Assembly: GCA_029706075.1 (NCBI GenBank)
Contig: JAINUG010000014.1
Span: 2,738,001-2,802,000 of the forward strand
Direction: 5' to 3'
Source: Aldrovandia affinis
Taxonomy: Eukaryota > Chordata > Actinopteri > Notacanthiformes > Halosauridae
Length of the DNA: 64,000 nucleotides
Both the position numbers and the translations under genes were made by a program. Shown one piece after another: positions 42,841 to 51,871 of this stretch. Every line of letters begins with the position of its first letter. Position 1 is the first letter of the stretch. The notes beneath the pieces are model-generated. The model was not told where the DNA came from. It ran no database searches and was given only the letters and a program-made list of their open reading frames with translations.

Positions 42841-44385
42841 GCGTGTGTGCGCGTGTGTGTGTGTGTAACTGTAGGGAGCAGCTGCAGGCCTCAGAGAGCA
42901 GGTACCAGGCCCAGAGAAGGATCACACAGGTCCTGCAGACCGAACTGCTCCAGCTGTACAGCCGGTTGGAGATGGAGAACCTGGCCACCAGCAGCTCACC
43001 AGCAGAGGGCGGCGCTGAGTCCTTAAACCCCACTGACTCCAGGTGAGGCGCCTTTTCCAAGCCTCAGTCAGGGAAGGATAGTTCACCCAGGTCTCGATGT
43101 CTCTCTCTCTGTCTCTCTCTCTCTCTCTCGTCCTTATCTTGCTCAGTTGGACCATTTTAAGTTTAATATTAACATTCAAGTGGCCTCAAATCGCTTAATT
43201 ACAGACCTGCCAACATGTATGCATTTTCAGTTCAAAGTACACGGGTATAGATTCCAACTCTGCAAATGTGAGGCTTCAGAATTTGTTGTATTCGGACCTG
43301 AGCTTGCACAAACTAGCATTTGTCATGCAATTCTCATGAAAGTGAAGCAGACTTTTCTGGCTCTATGGGAAATATTGACTGTTTATAGAAGAAGAAAATC
43401 TGTGTAAACTCCCCTCGCTGAGCAAGCCATGCACAATCCCCACCCCCTTCACAATCCCCACCCCCTTCACAATCCCCACCCCCTTCACAATCCCCACCCC
43501 CCACAATCCCCACCCCCTTCACAATCCCCTGCCCCACTCAGTAATTGGTCCAGAGTGGCACTCATAACGATTGCTGGCAGGACTGCATAATGTTTCTAGT
43601 GGTATGAAAGGTTAGATGGTTGATAACATTGAAGTAATGATTAATTGATTTATTAAAGTTTTTCAGTGTTTCCTCAGGTTTTGCTGTTGCTTTCTCTTGT
43701 GTGTGTGTGTGTGTGTGAGAGAGAGTGATATTGACTGGTAAGGGGATTGTGCGCAGCGCACCTGAGTGATTCATTGTCTGTGTTCCAGGTCTGAGGTCGG
43801 CGGCCTCCTGGTGTCGGCAGAGCAGGTGAAGGGCGACGCCCAGGGCGGGGCCGGCTCCAGTTCTCCCGGGCCCCCGATGGGCAACGGCAGCACTTTATCG
43901 CCAGGGAAACCGCAGGCCGCCGCCATGGCGAACGTCAACGGCAGCCAGGAGCCCCTCCCTCTCCTGCTGGAGCCGCCCCCGCCCCACCACCTCTGCCCGC
44001 CGGCCGACGCCCCGCTTACCGTGGGCTCCTACCCCAGCGCCAAGAGCTTCCTGGGCATGCGTGCCCGCGAGCTCTTCCGCAACAAGAGCGAGAGCCAGTG
44101 TGAGGAGGAGGACGAGCTGCCCCACCTGGCCAGCCTGTCCCAGGGCCTGAAGACTGAGCAGTGCGTGGAGCCCGCGGGGAGCGCCGGCCCCGGTCCCAGC
44201 CCCGCCCCGGTCCCGGCCCCGCCCCCGCCCAGGGCCCCGCCTGGGCCACGGCCCCCAAGGACGGCCACCCCGACGCGCAGCAGAGGGCCAACAACCGGGA
44301 GGGAGCCGGGGCGGGCGACGCCCGGCAGAGGCAGCAGCAGCTGCGGATCATGGACTACAACGAGGCGCACCACGAGCACAGTTAG
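28465..44385 (+). CDS. tsc1: TSC1 / hamartin, 21 coding exons, with three apparent frame breaks
   Basis: Hamartin is the cytosolic scaffold that stabilises the TSC2 GAP for Rheb and so restrains mTORC1. The start [17 protein letters not shown] matches the family N-terminus, and the end [12 protein letters not shown] matches the conserved C-terminus. The summed exons (3725 nt) predict about 1240 residues, against 1164 in human. All introns are GT-AG with consistent phases. The reading frame is interrupted in exon 8 (C8 tract at 33822-33829), exon 13 (about 36758-36765) and exon 21 (between about 44160 and 44240). Coding similarity resumes on the far side of each break, so assembly or sequencing indels are likelier than a long-dead pseudogene. 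Teleosts usually keep two tsc1 copies (a and b); which one this is cannot be told here. Exon blocks are detailed in the next three entries. Confidence 0.97.
29152..29344. repeat. GT-rich microsatellite abutting TSC1 exon 2
   Basis: About 22 GT units, then degenerate GTGTGC/GTGTTG repeats, continue to within about 10 bases of the exon 2 acceptor (29344). Confidence 0.95.
30098..30341. repeat. GT-rich microsatellite abutting TSC1 exon 3
   Basis: Degenerate GT repeats with GTGCGT, GCTTGT and TATTTGC variants run up to GCTTGTTCCAG, the exon 3 acceptor. Confidence 0.95.
31003..31381 (-). mobile_element. SINE-like repeat with tRNA-like head, about 380 bp
   Basis: On the minus strand the head reads GGGGCCTCCGATAGCATAGT GGTATAATG, then a B box GGTTCGAAACC, a GC-rich body, and an end with ATTGGCCACTAAATTGGGAG. 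A second, 3'-only copy sits at 38238-38385, sharing TTTAGTGGCC(A/C)ATTATACCC. It lies in TSC1 intron 4. Confidence 0.7.
32591..32713. repeat. (CA)n cluster just after TSC1 exon 7
   Basis: Three CA tracts separated by a repeated CCTGCACCCA(C/T)ATACTTCAC spacer, starting 28 bases after the exon 7 donor. Confidence 0.95.
32760..33745. mobile_element. Non-autonomous hAT-family DNA transposon in TSC1 intron 7
   Basis: The termini are TAGGGCTGTCCCC and, inverted, TAGGGATTGTTGACCCC, each followed inward by TTGGTCGACCA-type and TGGTCGATTTAG motifs. It is flanked by an 8-bp target duplication, GTAATGTC (32752-32759) and GTAATGCC (33746-33753), with one mismatch. It is 986 bp long with no transposase frame. 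Eight-base duplications are diagnostic of hAT. Confidence 0.88.
33784..36941 (+). CDS. tsc1: TSC1 exons 8-13: central regulatory linker
   Basis: Coding exons are 33784-33894, 34005-34194, 34932-35047, 35417-35513, 36070-36177 and 36339-36941, residues about 307-715. Recognisable blocks are [81 protein letters not shown] and [18 protein letters not shown]. These are Ser/Thr-Pro rich, and the human counterpart is heavily phosphorylated. Exon 8 changes frame at its C8 tract. Exon 13 changes frame just after LALPKAA, the correct continuation ([12 protein letters not shown] onward) lying one frame over. Exon 13 is very GC-rich with GGGGC-repeat coding for a Gly/Ala tract at about 36545-36590. Confidence 0.93.
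34586..34717 (-). mobile_element. SINE, same family as the CEL insertion
   Basis: The reverse complement gives TGTGTGGCTCAGTAGGTAGA, a B-box region, the ACTGAAAAATGTAGGCGTTC linker and the AAAGTCGCTTTGGATAAAAG tail. It lies in TSC1 intron 9. Confidence 0.88.
35077..35390. repeat. Compound GT/GGGGGTTTGGGGGAGTGAG minisatellite, TSC1 intron 10
   Basis: (GT)n blocks alternate about four times with a G-rich GGGGTTTGGGGGAGTGAGTG spacer. The reverse strand encodes long Thr-His-Pro frames that are not genes. It ends about 20 bases before exon 11. Confidence 0.95.
37614..44385 (+). CDS. tsc1: TSC1 exons 14-21: coiled coil and C-terminal tail
   Basis: Coding exons are 37614-37657, 38806-38972 (alternative start 38803), 39246-39428, 39842-39952, 40581-40703, 42412-42599, 42875-43042 and 43789-44385, residues about 715-1240. 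[15 protein letters not shown] is the conserved lead-in. [21 protein letters not shown] through [18 protein letters not shown] is one long heptad-rich coiled coil that binds TSC2 and, near its end, TBC1D7 in the human protein. The tail holds the conserved [20 protein letters not shown] and [11 protein letters not shown]. The terminal [16 protein letters not shown] is in a different frame from the preceding block, which indicates an indel in the GCCCC-rich stretch at about 44160-44240. Confidence 0.94.
38238..38385 (-). mobile_element. Partial copy of the 31003-31381 repeat
   Basis: It shares TTTCGATT(C/T)GCCC, CATCTCTATGGCA and AGCTAATTCTC with the element in intron 4. The tRNA-like head is missing. 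Confidence 0.65.
38440..38795. repeat. Compound repeat: GT tracts with a 33-bp TTCATTATCCTGT-CCCTACCTCC unit
   Basis: About seven copies of TTCATTATCCT(G/A)T.TCCCTACCTC are separated by GT tracts of 6-20 units, in TSC1 intron 14. They stop just before the exon 15 acceptor. Confidence 0.93.
40735..41190. repeat. 30-bp G-rich minisatellite, TSC1 intron 18
   Basis: The unit is GGGGGCCAGTGGAAGTCTGT followed by GGGAGGCGGT, 30 bp long. About five near-identical copies occupy 40950-41100, with more degenerate copies on both sides. Periodic Trp-Gly and Pro-rich open frames on either strand are repeat translations. The G-runs could form quadruplexes on the sense strand. Confidence 0.95.
41577..42262. 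repeat. 46-bp minisatellite with tRNA A-box-like core, TSC1 intron 18
   Basis: Fourteen full units and one partial unit, each CATTTCCCTATAAGAGTG ... TAGCTCAGATGG ... GTGTTACTGG(C/T)(G/A). TAGCTCAG(A/G)TGG differs from the Pol III A-box consensus TRGCNNAGYNGG only at the Y position. No B box is present in the unit. Units are 95% or more alike, so the array is young. It ends about 150 bp before the exon 19 acceptor. Confidence 0.95.
43428..43535. repeat. 18-bp C-rich minisatellite, TSC1 intron 20
   Basis: About six copies of TTCACAATCCCCACCCCC, one of them shortened. Confidence 0.93.
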
Positions 44386-47170
44386 ACGCGCGGGGGCCAG
44401 GAGAGGGGGAAAGAGCAGACAGAGTGGGGGAAGAGAGAATGGGGGGAAGGGGAGACAGCCTGCCGTTATTATTTCCAATCCTTGTGTGGACAGCAGGATT
44501 CAGTTTACCTTCGCTCAGTTGAAAGCAAGAACCGTGCAAGAAAATATGTAGTTTTTTTTCCTTTTTAATCCATTTCGCTCTTTGAAGCTGCCCAGTCAGG
44601 CCCTGCGTTGTTTTTACTTATCGGCCGCGTCAGTCTTGTCTCGCGCAGCCAGACTTATACGTCCGGTGACAACCGCGCCCTTGACTGAGATAAGTATGTA
44701 CCGGCCACCTCTAAGTGCAGGGAGGAGCTTTGCTTGTTCCCCACTTGCCCCTTACGTTAAGAGACGGCCCACTGCGCGCCGATCGAGTGGGTGAAACGCC
44801 CGGCTCTTTTGATTGCGTGGCCTTCCGTGCCTACATTGTCTCAAGTTTGGAGCTGTGTTACGAGGCTGGGTACAGGGCATAGCCAGACTCTTGTTACATG
44901 AGTTCAGTGGGTCCATGAGGGCTGTAGTTTCACACCATGCACAACACCAAGGCCTGAGCTACGGGTCGGGACACCTTCTCCCCTCTTAAACACAATAACC
45001 TGCAGATTAGATGCATTCGAAATAATACGAGAAAATGCTAAGTTGCTAAAAATGCCCACAGTCATAAATAATCCGAGCAAAAGGGTAAAAAGAGCCCCAC
45101 AAATAGAAAAATGAATATAAAATGCATTGGGGGCTGGGGGGCGAAAACAAAATGAAAGTGTAGTTTTGCCAAATCACCGATCGCAGGCGGAAAAACTGCC
45201 GTGCTTCGTCATGCTTGTCTTTGCACAGCGCGAGAATTGCGCGCGTCCTGCCTGTGCGTGCTCTGCTTGCGTCCACGCACAACCCAGACCTGGCAGTCAC
45301 CGAGGAGCTCCTCCGTCTTACTCGTTTTAAATGTTTTTTATAGAGTCCTGAAATGGGCCCCCTGGCCTTGCTGGCTCACGGACGTGTGTGGGAAGCGCAG
45401 TGCGGGTCTGAAGCGCCGGGCCTTCGCCAGCGCCGCGGCGCAAAACGACCTCCGCGTCCCGAGCCCGGCGTAACGGTGCGCTAAAACCAGCCTTTCCCAC
45501 TGGCCTTTAAGACAGCCGATCATGGCGTTACGCTGCCCTGACATCCCTGTCCTGTACACCGCCATGCCACTGCTCTCCTCAAACGCTATCGGGGGGTCTG
45601 CTTCCACACATTTCAAGGCTTGCTATCAAGTGTTTTTCAAATTGGCCCGACAGCTTTTGCAATAACGGACGTGGGTGTCCTGCAGGACGTCGTGATGCCT
45701 GTCAGACGGCGAGCCGGCCAGCTGTGGAGTTCATTGCAGTAACAAAGCATTAAAGATGGCAATAACGCACTAGCCCAAGTTACCCTGTTAGATTTTACCG
45801 TTGATTTTTGGAGTTGGCGTGCTACGTCTGGTACCTCTCTGTTACCTCGTCCTGGACTGGAAGGATCTGCGAGTTAATCGGGGGTTTGATCCCCCCCCCC
45901 TCCCCGTCTCACTTTCTGTTAGGGTCATTGCCGCGGTTTTCTCCAGGGAGTAACGAGCAGCGCCTCGTCTCGTAAGAGCGTTGTGAAGCGAGTATGTTCG
46001 ATTCCCGTTTCCCGCGGGGATCCTGCGCTCGATGTTCGCCCGGCCTTCTGCACGTAGCCGCAGGGAGCGAGGGCGTGATGTGTGAAGGCGCCCCCGGTTT
46101 TCACAGATCCGCCCCGCCGCGCCAGAGCGTCCGTCCGAACACGCACACTTTTCTCTGCGCCCGTCGCCACGGCACCGCAGGGTCGCAGGATATGAGACAT
46201 TTCAGGACGCTCGCTCCAAACCCCGAGATATTCTGGATTCAGTGTTACTTGCATTTCTGTAGCTTTTTTTTTTTTTTTTAAGAAAAACTATGAACAGTGC
46301 CATGAATTGAATTGAGCGTCTTTACTGAAGCAGGTCTACTATGTCATGAACAGGAGAGAATCGTTCTCCGGTCAGTGTTCTCCTTCCTGTCCACAATGGG
46401 GAGAGATAGCACCGGTCATTTCATGAGCACACTGAAGTAAATGTCGGGATGAGGCGAGCACGATTTCATCATTTCAAAATGCACACACACACGCGCCGAC
46501 ATACAGTAGATGAAGTGTTGGGCGCAACCTTTTTGTGTCCCACAGTCAGGCTCACACACACACACACACACACGCACACACACGCAAAGTATTCCTCTGC
46601 CCTAGGTCACCTCACACATGTTAAATGACCAGACTGCTCTTTCAGGGTTTCTTCATATTTTGTGTCAAAAGACAGAGCCAGACAGCATGCACCTTTCTGA
46701 GTAGTGAATTTGTTGCCAAAAAATGTTTTGAAGAAATCTGCCTCCCATTTTTCCTTTGTCTCTCACTGATCTGAGAAATTTTGTATCTAGCTCAGGAAGG
46801 CACTCTTGTTTGATAGGTTTGAAGGAGAGGAAAAAAACAAACAAACAGTATTTGCTTAATCATTTCATACAAAGATGATCTTTCTTTTCATTTTTAATAT
46901 GAATCCTGTTGTCCACTTAAAATCTCACCTGTCCTGTCTAGCTTGCTATTGTAAGCATGTACAGCAATCCAACTTAAATGCCTGTGAAAAAGCGAAGGAT
47001 GACAGTATGGTACAATCTGATAGTGAACAGAGTGGGGAGAATTGGGGGGGGGGGCCTCCATACCTGGAGTACAAAGTTCTGAAACAGCAGACAAAAAAGT
47101 TCTTAAAAGCAGTTGCTTGTATTTAACTGTGAACGATTAAAAAAAGAAAAAAGAAAAAAAAGAATAAAAA
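44386..47170 (+). other. tsc1: Presumed TSC1 3' UTR and distal flank
   Basis: No coding exon was recognised. Human TSC1 has a 3' UTR of several kilobases, so most of this may be transcribed. A-rich sequence with an AATAAA at about 47163-47168 is a candidate poly(A) signal. CpG-dense patches occur at 45350-45480 and 45960-46210 (see findings). A CA-rich microsatellite lies at about 46552-46585. Confidence 0.45.
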
Positions 47171-48123
47171 TAGTCTTCGATGTTTTGCACTACAGATGTT
47201 TTGATGTTTCCTGTCGTTTCTAACCGTGTCCCGGGTGTAGGCTGTCGGCTGATGGCTCAATTTGCATGTGTACGTGCTGCATTGGCTTTACCGGCGTTTG
47301 GACAGCTTTTGTTCATTCATAGAAGCCTGGCTTCCAAACCGTCAATTGCAGTGGCGTCAGCAGGAGTCTAAAGCCTTGAACCTAGACCACTACACTACTG
47401 AACTCTGCTATAACTGGAATGGCTGTTCCTAATTTCACAGATTAGAACAGCCATTCAAATTCTCACATAGTCCACTGCTCTACCCTTAAAACCCTGCCAC
47501 GGCCATTGCAATTGACCCCTTGTGTTAGGCGAGGTTTATCTCCCTGACTTGGACCTGAGAAAGTTTAATAAACGCTATGCAGTAGCCTTGGTGCATGACC
47601 CGGAAGTGCAGTTATGCCTTGGTTGCCTTGGAACCGTACTGAAACTCCGGACGTGACGCTACGTCCCAGTGGCCTCGGACATCACTGCCGCGGACAAGCG
47701 ACCGCCAGCGAATGACAGACAATGCTGCCCTTCCCTGGATGTTGTGTGAATTACATTTGCCCGAGATCAGGTTTCAGTGCAGTTTAAGCTCAGCGCAGTG
47801 CCTTTCTCACCCAAAGACAGTTACCTTAACCGTCTTAAACCAAAGACGGTTGTAGTTTTTAATTGTGGGTGGAATGCAAAACAAACCATGAGCACAATTG
47901 CCACAACAAAGACGTCTCGCTGTTTTCCGCGGTGCCCTTAGGCGCCCTTGCAATCAAAGTACAGAGAGCTGATTAAATGGGTAAAGGAAGAAGACCATTT
48001 CATTTTAAATGTGTTAATGTTGTGTGTGCATCACATCGGTCAGGGATTGGGCCAAGGAAACGACCGCAGAGATAACTTTTGGCAAAATTTATTTGAAAAA
48101 GTAAAGATGTACAACTCGACACT
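47171..48123. other. Convergent intergenic gap between TSC1 and SPACA9
   Basis: No gene recognised. A promoter-like patch with an ETS site and an X-box-like palindrome lies at 47600-47720 (finding). Confidence 0.4.
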
Positions 48124-50154
48124 TCACACCTTGGAGCGACCAGGAGGCCTCCAGGCCGGGTTGCCTGCGTTCCACCCCCCCACCTCTTTAGATGGCTTCT
48201 TGGCCTGATGGCTGTTTCCTGTCTGGGTGGCTAATGTATCCTCCACATTGCTCTCGGGTATGCTTTCAGTGGGCTGGGGTTTTGGGGTCTCCGGTTTTTC
48301 CGTTTCCTTTTGGACGAAGCCGGTGGTGCAGGCCGCCTCTCGCAGTAGGTCTATAGCCACTGGAACCAGGCTCACCACGCCCCCGTAGTAACTCCGTGCC
48401 TCGACGCAGCTCAGCCTGTTCACCTCATCGTGGGGGAATCTGCGGAGAGAGGGAGGAACCATCCGAAGAACACCATGTGGCTTAGTGGTGGGTGAGTTTT
48501 CTGGCTGATTGGCTCTGGAGTCCATGATTGACAGCACGTGGTAGTTCCACGCATTCCGGGGTTCCTGAAGCTTCTTTGCTACTATATTTCCCTCGTAATA
48601 TGGCGGGACCAATTCCAATTGCCCTGCATAACTGCCTGAGTCCAAATTATACTGTATACCATCACTTTCCCACAGGGGCGGCGCCAGAGAGATTTCTAAC
48701 TAGGGTAGCTAACGGGATGCTTTCTCGTGCAGGTGCTGAGGGATGAATTGTTTCCAATGTGTGACAAATGCTTGTTTGACAGACCAAACTAACTTAAAAT
48801 AACTATGCCAAGCACTGGCCTGGTACCAATCCTGCTTTCCCACACAGTCCAGCACAGATTCTATAGAATAACCAAATGGTAAGCTCTTGCATTTCTTCCG
48901 TCCTCTGTACTTCGTAATTACAGGAGGTTCCGGTTGGTAATCGGAGTTCATGCTGCTGTATTAGTTTATGAATATTAATGAAGAGGCATTCCCAAGGACA
49001 GAAAATCCATTACCATGGTAATGGTAGTCACACCCCTTTATGAATATTCATAACACTGATGAATTTGGAACGCATCAGCTTCACGTATTGAAGGTTAATC
49101 TGGCTAATCCACAGAATCTGTATGTGCAGGCCAGCTCACGGAGTGTGCCTGGAGCAAATTGGTGTTGTGTAGTAATGGGGCCACTCACTGCGCCCGCAGG
49201 TTGCTGATGTCAGTGGTAGGGCAGAGAAGGATCCGGCAGTTCTCAAGGACGTTGCTAGTAGAGCCCTGGGCCTCCAGGATATCCAGCACCTCGATCAGGT
49301 CCTCCATGATCATCAGAAAGAGGGAATAAACATGCCAGTCTGTCGTGTTGCTGCAGTGGTCCTCCGTGTACCACTGGACCTGTGGTGAAGAGAAAGAATC
49401 CCACTCATTTGCTGAGATAAAAATACATGTATAATAGGGGGATAACACAAGGTGCTTCAATACCTGGCTTTCTCCATGCAAATAGACATTTTTGGAGGGA
49501 TGGAAGAGGGGGCTTTCTTAACCCCTAAAATGACCAGAGCTGTCATGTGCAATCAACCAATCAGTGTTTTGCTGTGCAGAGCAAAGTCTATTGATTGGTT
49601 CAAATGAGTCAGGGACTGACAGCAAATAGTAGCTCCACCCATATTAGGGGTTGTAAAGCCCCACTCTCCATCACTATCTCCGTGTGTGCACCAATGTCTT
49701 TAGCTGCAGCGCCAGGGCTACCAGGTTTATTTGAAAAAAAATTTTAATAAAAATGAATTGTCACTGATTTATGGGATTGAAATGCCAGCAGGAATTTTAA
49801 CTTTTTCCCACAAAAAATAATAATAATTTTGAGTTCAAATAGAAAGGTACTCATTCCCGAGCACAACCTCTTCTCAAGACCATAGGAACAAGCCTAGATT
49901 GACTGAAAAGCCTGTTGTTGTCAATGTTGTTTTATGCTGACATAGTTTTGAAATCTACCGAGCGACCCGAGTAGCCATGCTACGCTACGCGTGCCGACTT
50001 CAGGCCTCACCTGAGCGACAGAAGTGACTGGCTTGGTCTTTTCTTGCGCTTGGTCGCGCGACCGCTCGAGAGCTGTGATGAAGAGGCCCTGCTGCTGTTT
50101 GAACGCCTTGCTCTTTTGCTCGGCAGCCTTCAGCTTCTCCTTGACCCTGTGCAT
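48124..50154 (-). CDS. spaca9: SPACA9 (sperm acrosome-associated 9), three coding exons
   Basis: Exons 50154-50011, 49379-49189 and 48439-48124 join in phase to give 216 residues, close to human length. The start ATG at 50154 has a full Kozak context (GCCACCATGC) and gives MHRVKEKLKAAEQKSKAFKQ, aligned with the human N-terminus. An upstream in-frame ATG at 50217 is judged not to be the start. Helical exon 1-2 sequence (FITALERSRDQAQ, LFLMIMEDLIEVLDILEAQ) is followed by the family signature FPHDEVNRLSC.EAR.YYGGVVSLVP. The tail ends AWRPPGRSKV. SPACA9 is a helical protein found inside the lumen of ciliary and sperm axonemal microtubules. It is convergent with TSC1 and divergent from AK8. Confidence 0.94.
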
Positions 50155-50640
50155 GGTGGCCTCACCCGCTGCACGGACGCTCCGTTGTCTTGGAATTGAG
50201 AACTGGGAAGAATGCAACGTTTAGGGAACCCAGGCCATTTGATTAAATTTTATTAATCTAGAAGGTCTATCAATAAGTCATGTTTAATGTACCAAAACAG
50301 AGCGAGAGTCCTCAAATTTTGCAGTTGAAGAGTACTATGGGCAAAATTATGAGAATATAATGTAAAGAAAAATATAATTTTATGCTTGTTAAACATGTTC
50401 AGCAGTTTTGTATATTATATATAGCTATAGCATTAATAAAATAATTTCATATACATGAATATATTTTTTCTCCTTGGGGTCATGCAACTCCTGAAAAGAT
50501 ACGACTGCAAAACTGGGAGGTTCTAATTCTAATGACATTAAGCAGGTTCTTCTACTGTATTGACCAAAAACAATTAATGACCATATAACATATTTCATGA
50601 CCATGAAATGTTTTTATCATGTCAACAGTTAAGCCTAATG
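50155..50640 (-). other. SPACA9 5' region
   Basis: A possible 5' UTR continues upstream of the ATG. No TATA box is assigned. The sequence becomes AT-rich after 50230. Confidence 0.4.
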
Positions 50641-50650
50641 ATATCAAATA

Positions 50651-51071
50651 CAGGTAAATGCCAAAATAAAGGAAACACTAGAGGAAATGAAGGGTCCTGG
50701 TGGTTCTGTAATGGTGTGGGGTGCATTTTCCACCTTCATCCTATGATGAAGCAGGGTCTCTTCCAGGGTGACAGTGCCCCCATCCACAGGGCACAAGTGG
50801 TAACTGAATGGTTAGATGAGCATGAAAACCATGTAAATCATGTGCCATGGCTGTCTCAGTCACCAGATCTCAAACTAATTGTACACTTATGGGAGGTTCT
50901 GGTGCAGCCTGGCTCCACCACTATCACTGGTGTTGGATCCCTCCAATACAGTTTCAGACACTTGTAGAATCTATGCCAAGGTGCATTGAAGCTGTTCTGG
51001 TGGGTCGTGGTGGCCCAATGCCCTATGACGAAACTTTATGTTGGTATTTCCTTTATTTTGGCAGTTACCTG
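50651..51071 (+). pseudogene. Internally deleted Tc1/mariner-type transposon
   Basis: Inverted ends CAGGTAAATGCCAAAATAAA (left) and CAGGTAACTGCCAAAATAAA (right, inverted) are flanked by TA dinucleotides (50649-50650 and 51072-51073). Inside is the C-terminal part of a DDE transposase: GVGCIFHLH region, LFQGDSAPIHRAQVVTEWLD, then SQSPDLKLIVHLWEVL (family SPDLNPIEHLW). It is 421 bp long with most of the transposase lost. Confidence 0.93.
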
Positions 51072-51800
51072 TATGTTTCTTCAGGGTATATGTTTTAATG
51101 CCACTGATTTACCGTCTTGTAATTCTTAATACTGTCTTTTGTATTCTTCTGTAACGTCGTGTGCTCAGGTACGTTGCGATCTTGTCTTGGCCAGGTCCCC
51201 CTTGAAAAGAGATGTCAATCAATGGGTATTTTTCCTGGATAAATAACGTTAAAATAATCGTTTTACTGATGCTATTTTACGTCAAGTTAGCTATAGCTAA
51301 ATACTAGTTAATGTTACAATAGTAGCTAGTTACGTCACGCTTCATCCTGATAGTTCTCTGACCTCCAACTTATTCAGTGTAGCCTACACTCACCATTGAT
51401 TGGTTAGCTAAATTACCTGTCCTTTATGCTCTAGCAAGCCACTAAAACACTGACTACACAATCAATGAAAATATGCTAAAAAATGAAACCAAGTGCAACG
51501 TTACCACATTTATTTTGGATTAATGTTCGCTAGCCGGTTTGCTAACGACGTTATAGCTAAAGTTAGCTAGCTCCCATAACGTTACTTTTTATTGACCTTA
51601 CCTTGCAGCAATCAAGCCTGCAATCCAGATTGCTAGACAGACTTAATGTAGGCAAGTGAAATTGCGATCTAAAATGTTAGTCCCCTTCTGATTTTCAAGA
51701 ATATCTATAGTTTGTTACAACAAAATGTAACTTAACACACTGAGTAGTCTAGCTAGCGACTTGCTATTTTACGAACGTGGGACAATCTATGGTTTAGGAC

Positions 51801-51813
51801 GTTGCTAGGCAAT
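51801..51813. promoter_or_regulatory. RFX X-box in the SPACA9/AK8 divergent interval
   Basis: GTTGCTAGGCAAT matches the X-box GTNRCC-N-RGYAAC with one mismatch per half site. RFX factors drive ciliary genes through this motif, and both flanking genes are ciliary. A further perfect half site AGCAAC lies at about 53370. Confidence 0.6.
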
Positions 51814-51871
51814 ACGTTAACGTCGTTCTTGGCTTGTTGCTTTTCTCCTGACGTACTCATCTATCATCTAT

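Noticed and set aside
44385..44551. TSC1 protein extending to 44551 in the frame of the last-exon body
   Set aside because: The family C-terminus [12 protein letters not shown] with its stop at 44383-44385 is present in another frame, so the extension is an artefact of the frame break.
48440..48645. Extension of the SPACA9 last exon to an upstream ATG at 48645
   Set aside because: The acceptor CTCCGCAG at 48440 and phase with exon 2 give the conserved LRAQFPHDEV; sequence beyond it is intron.
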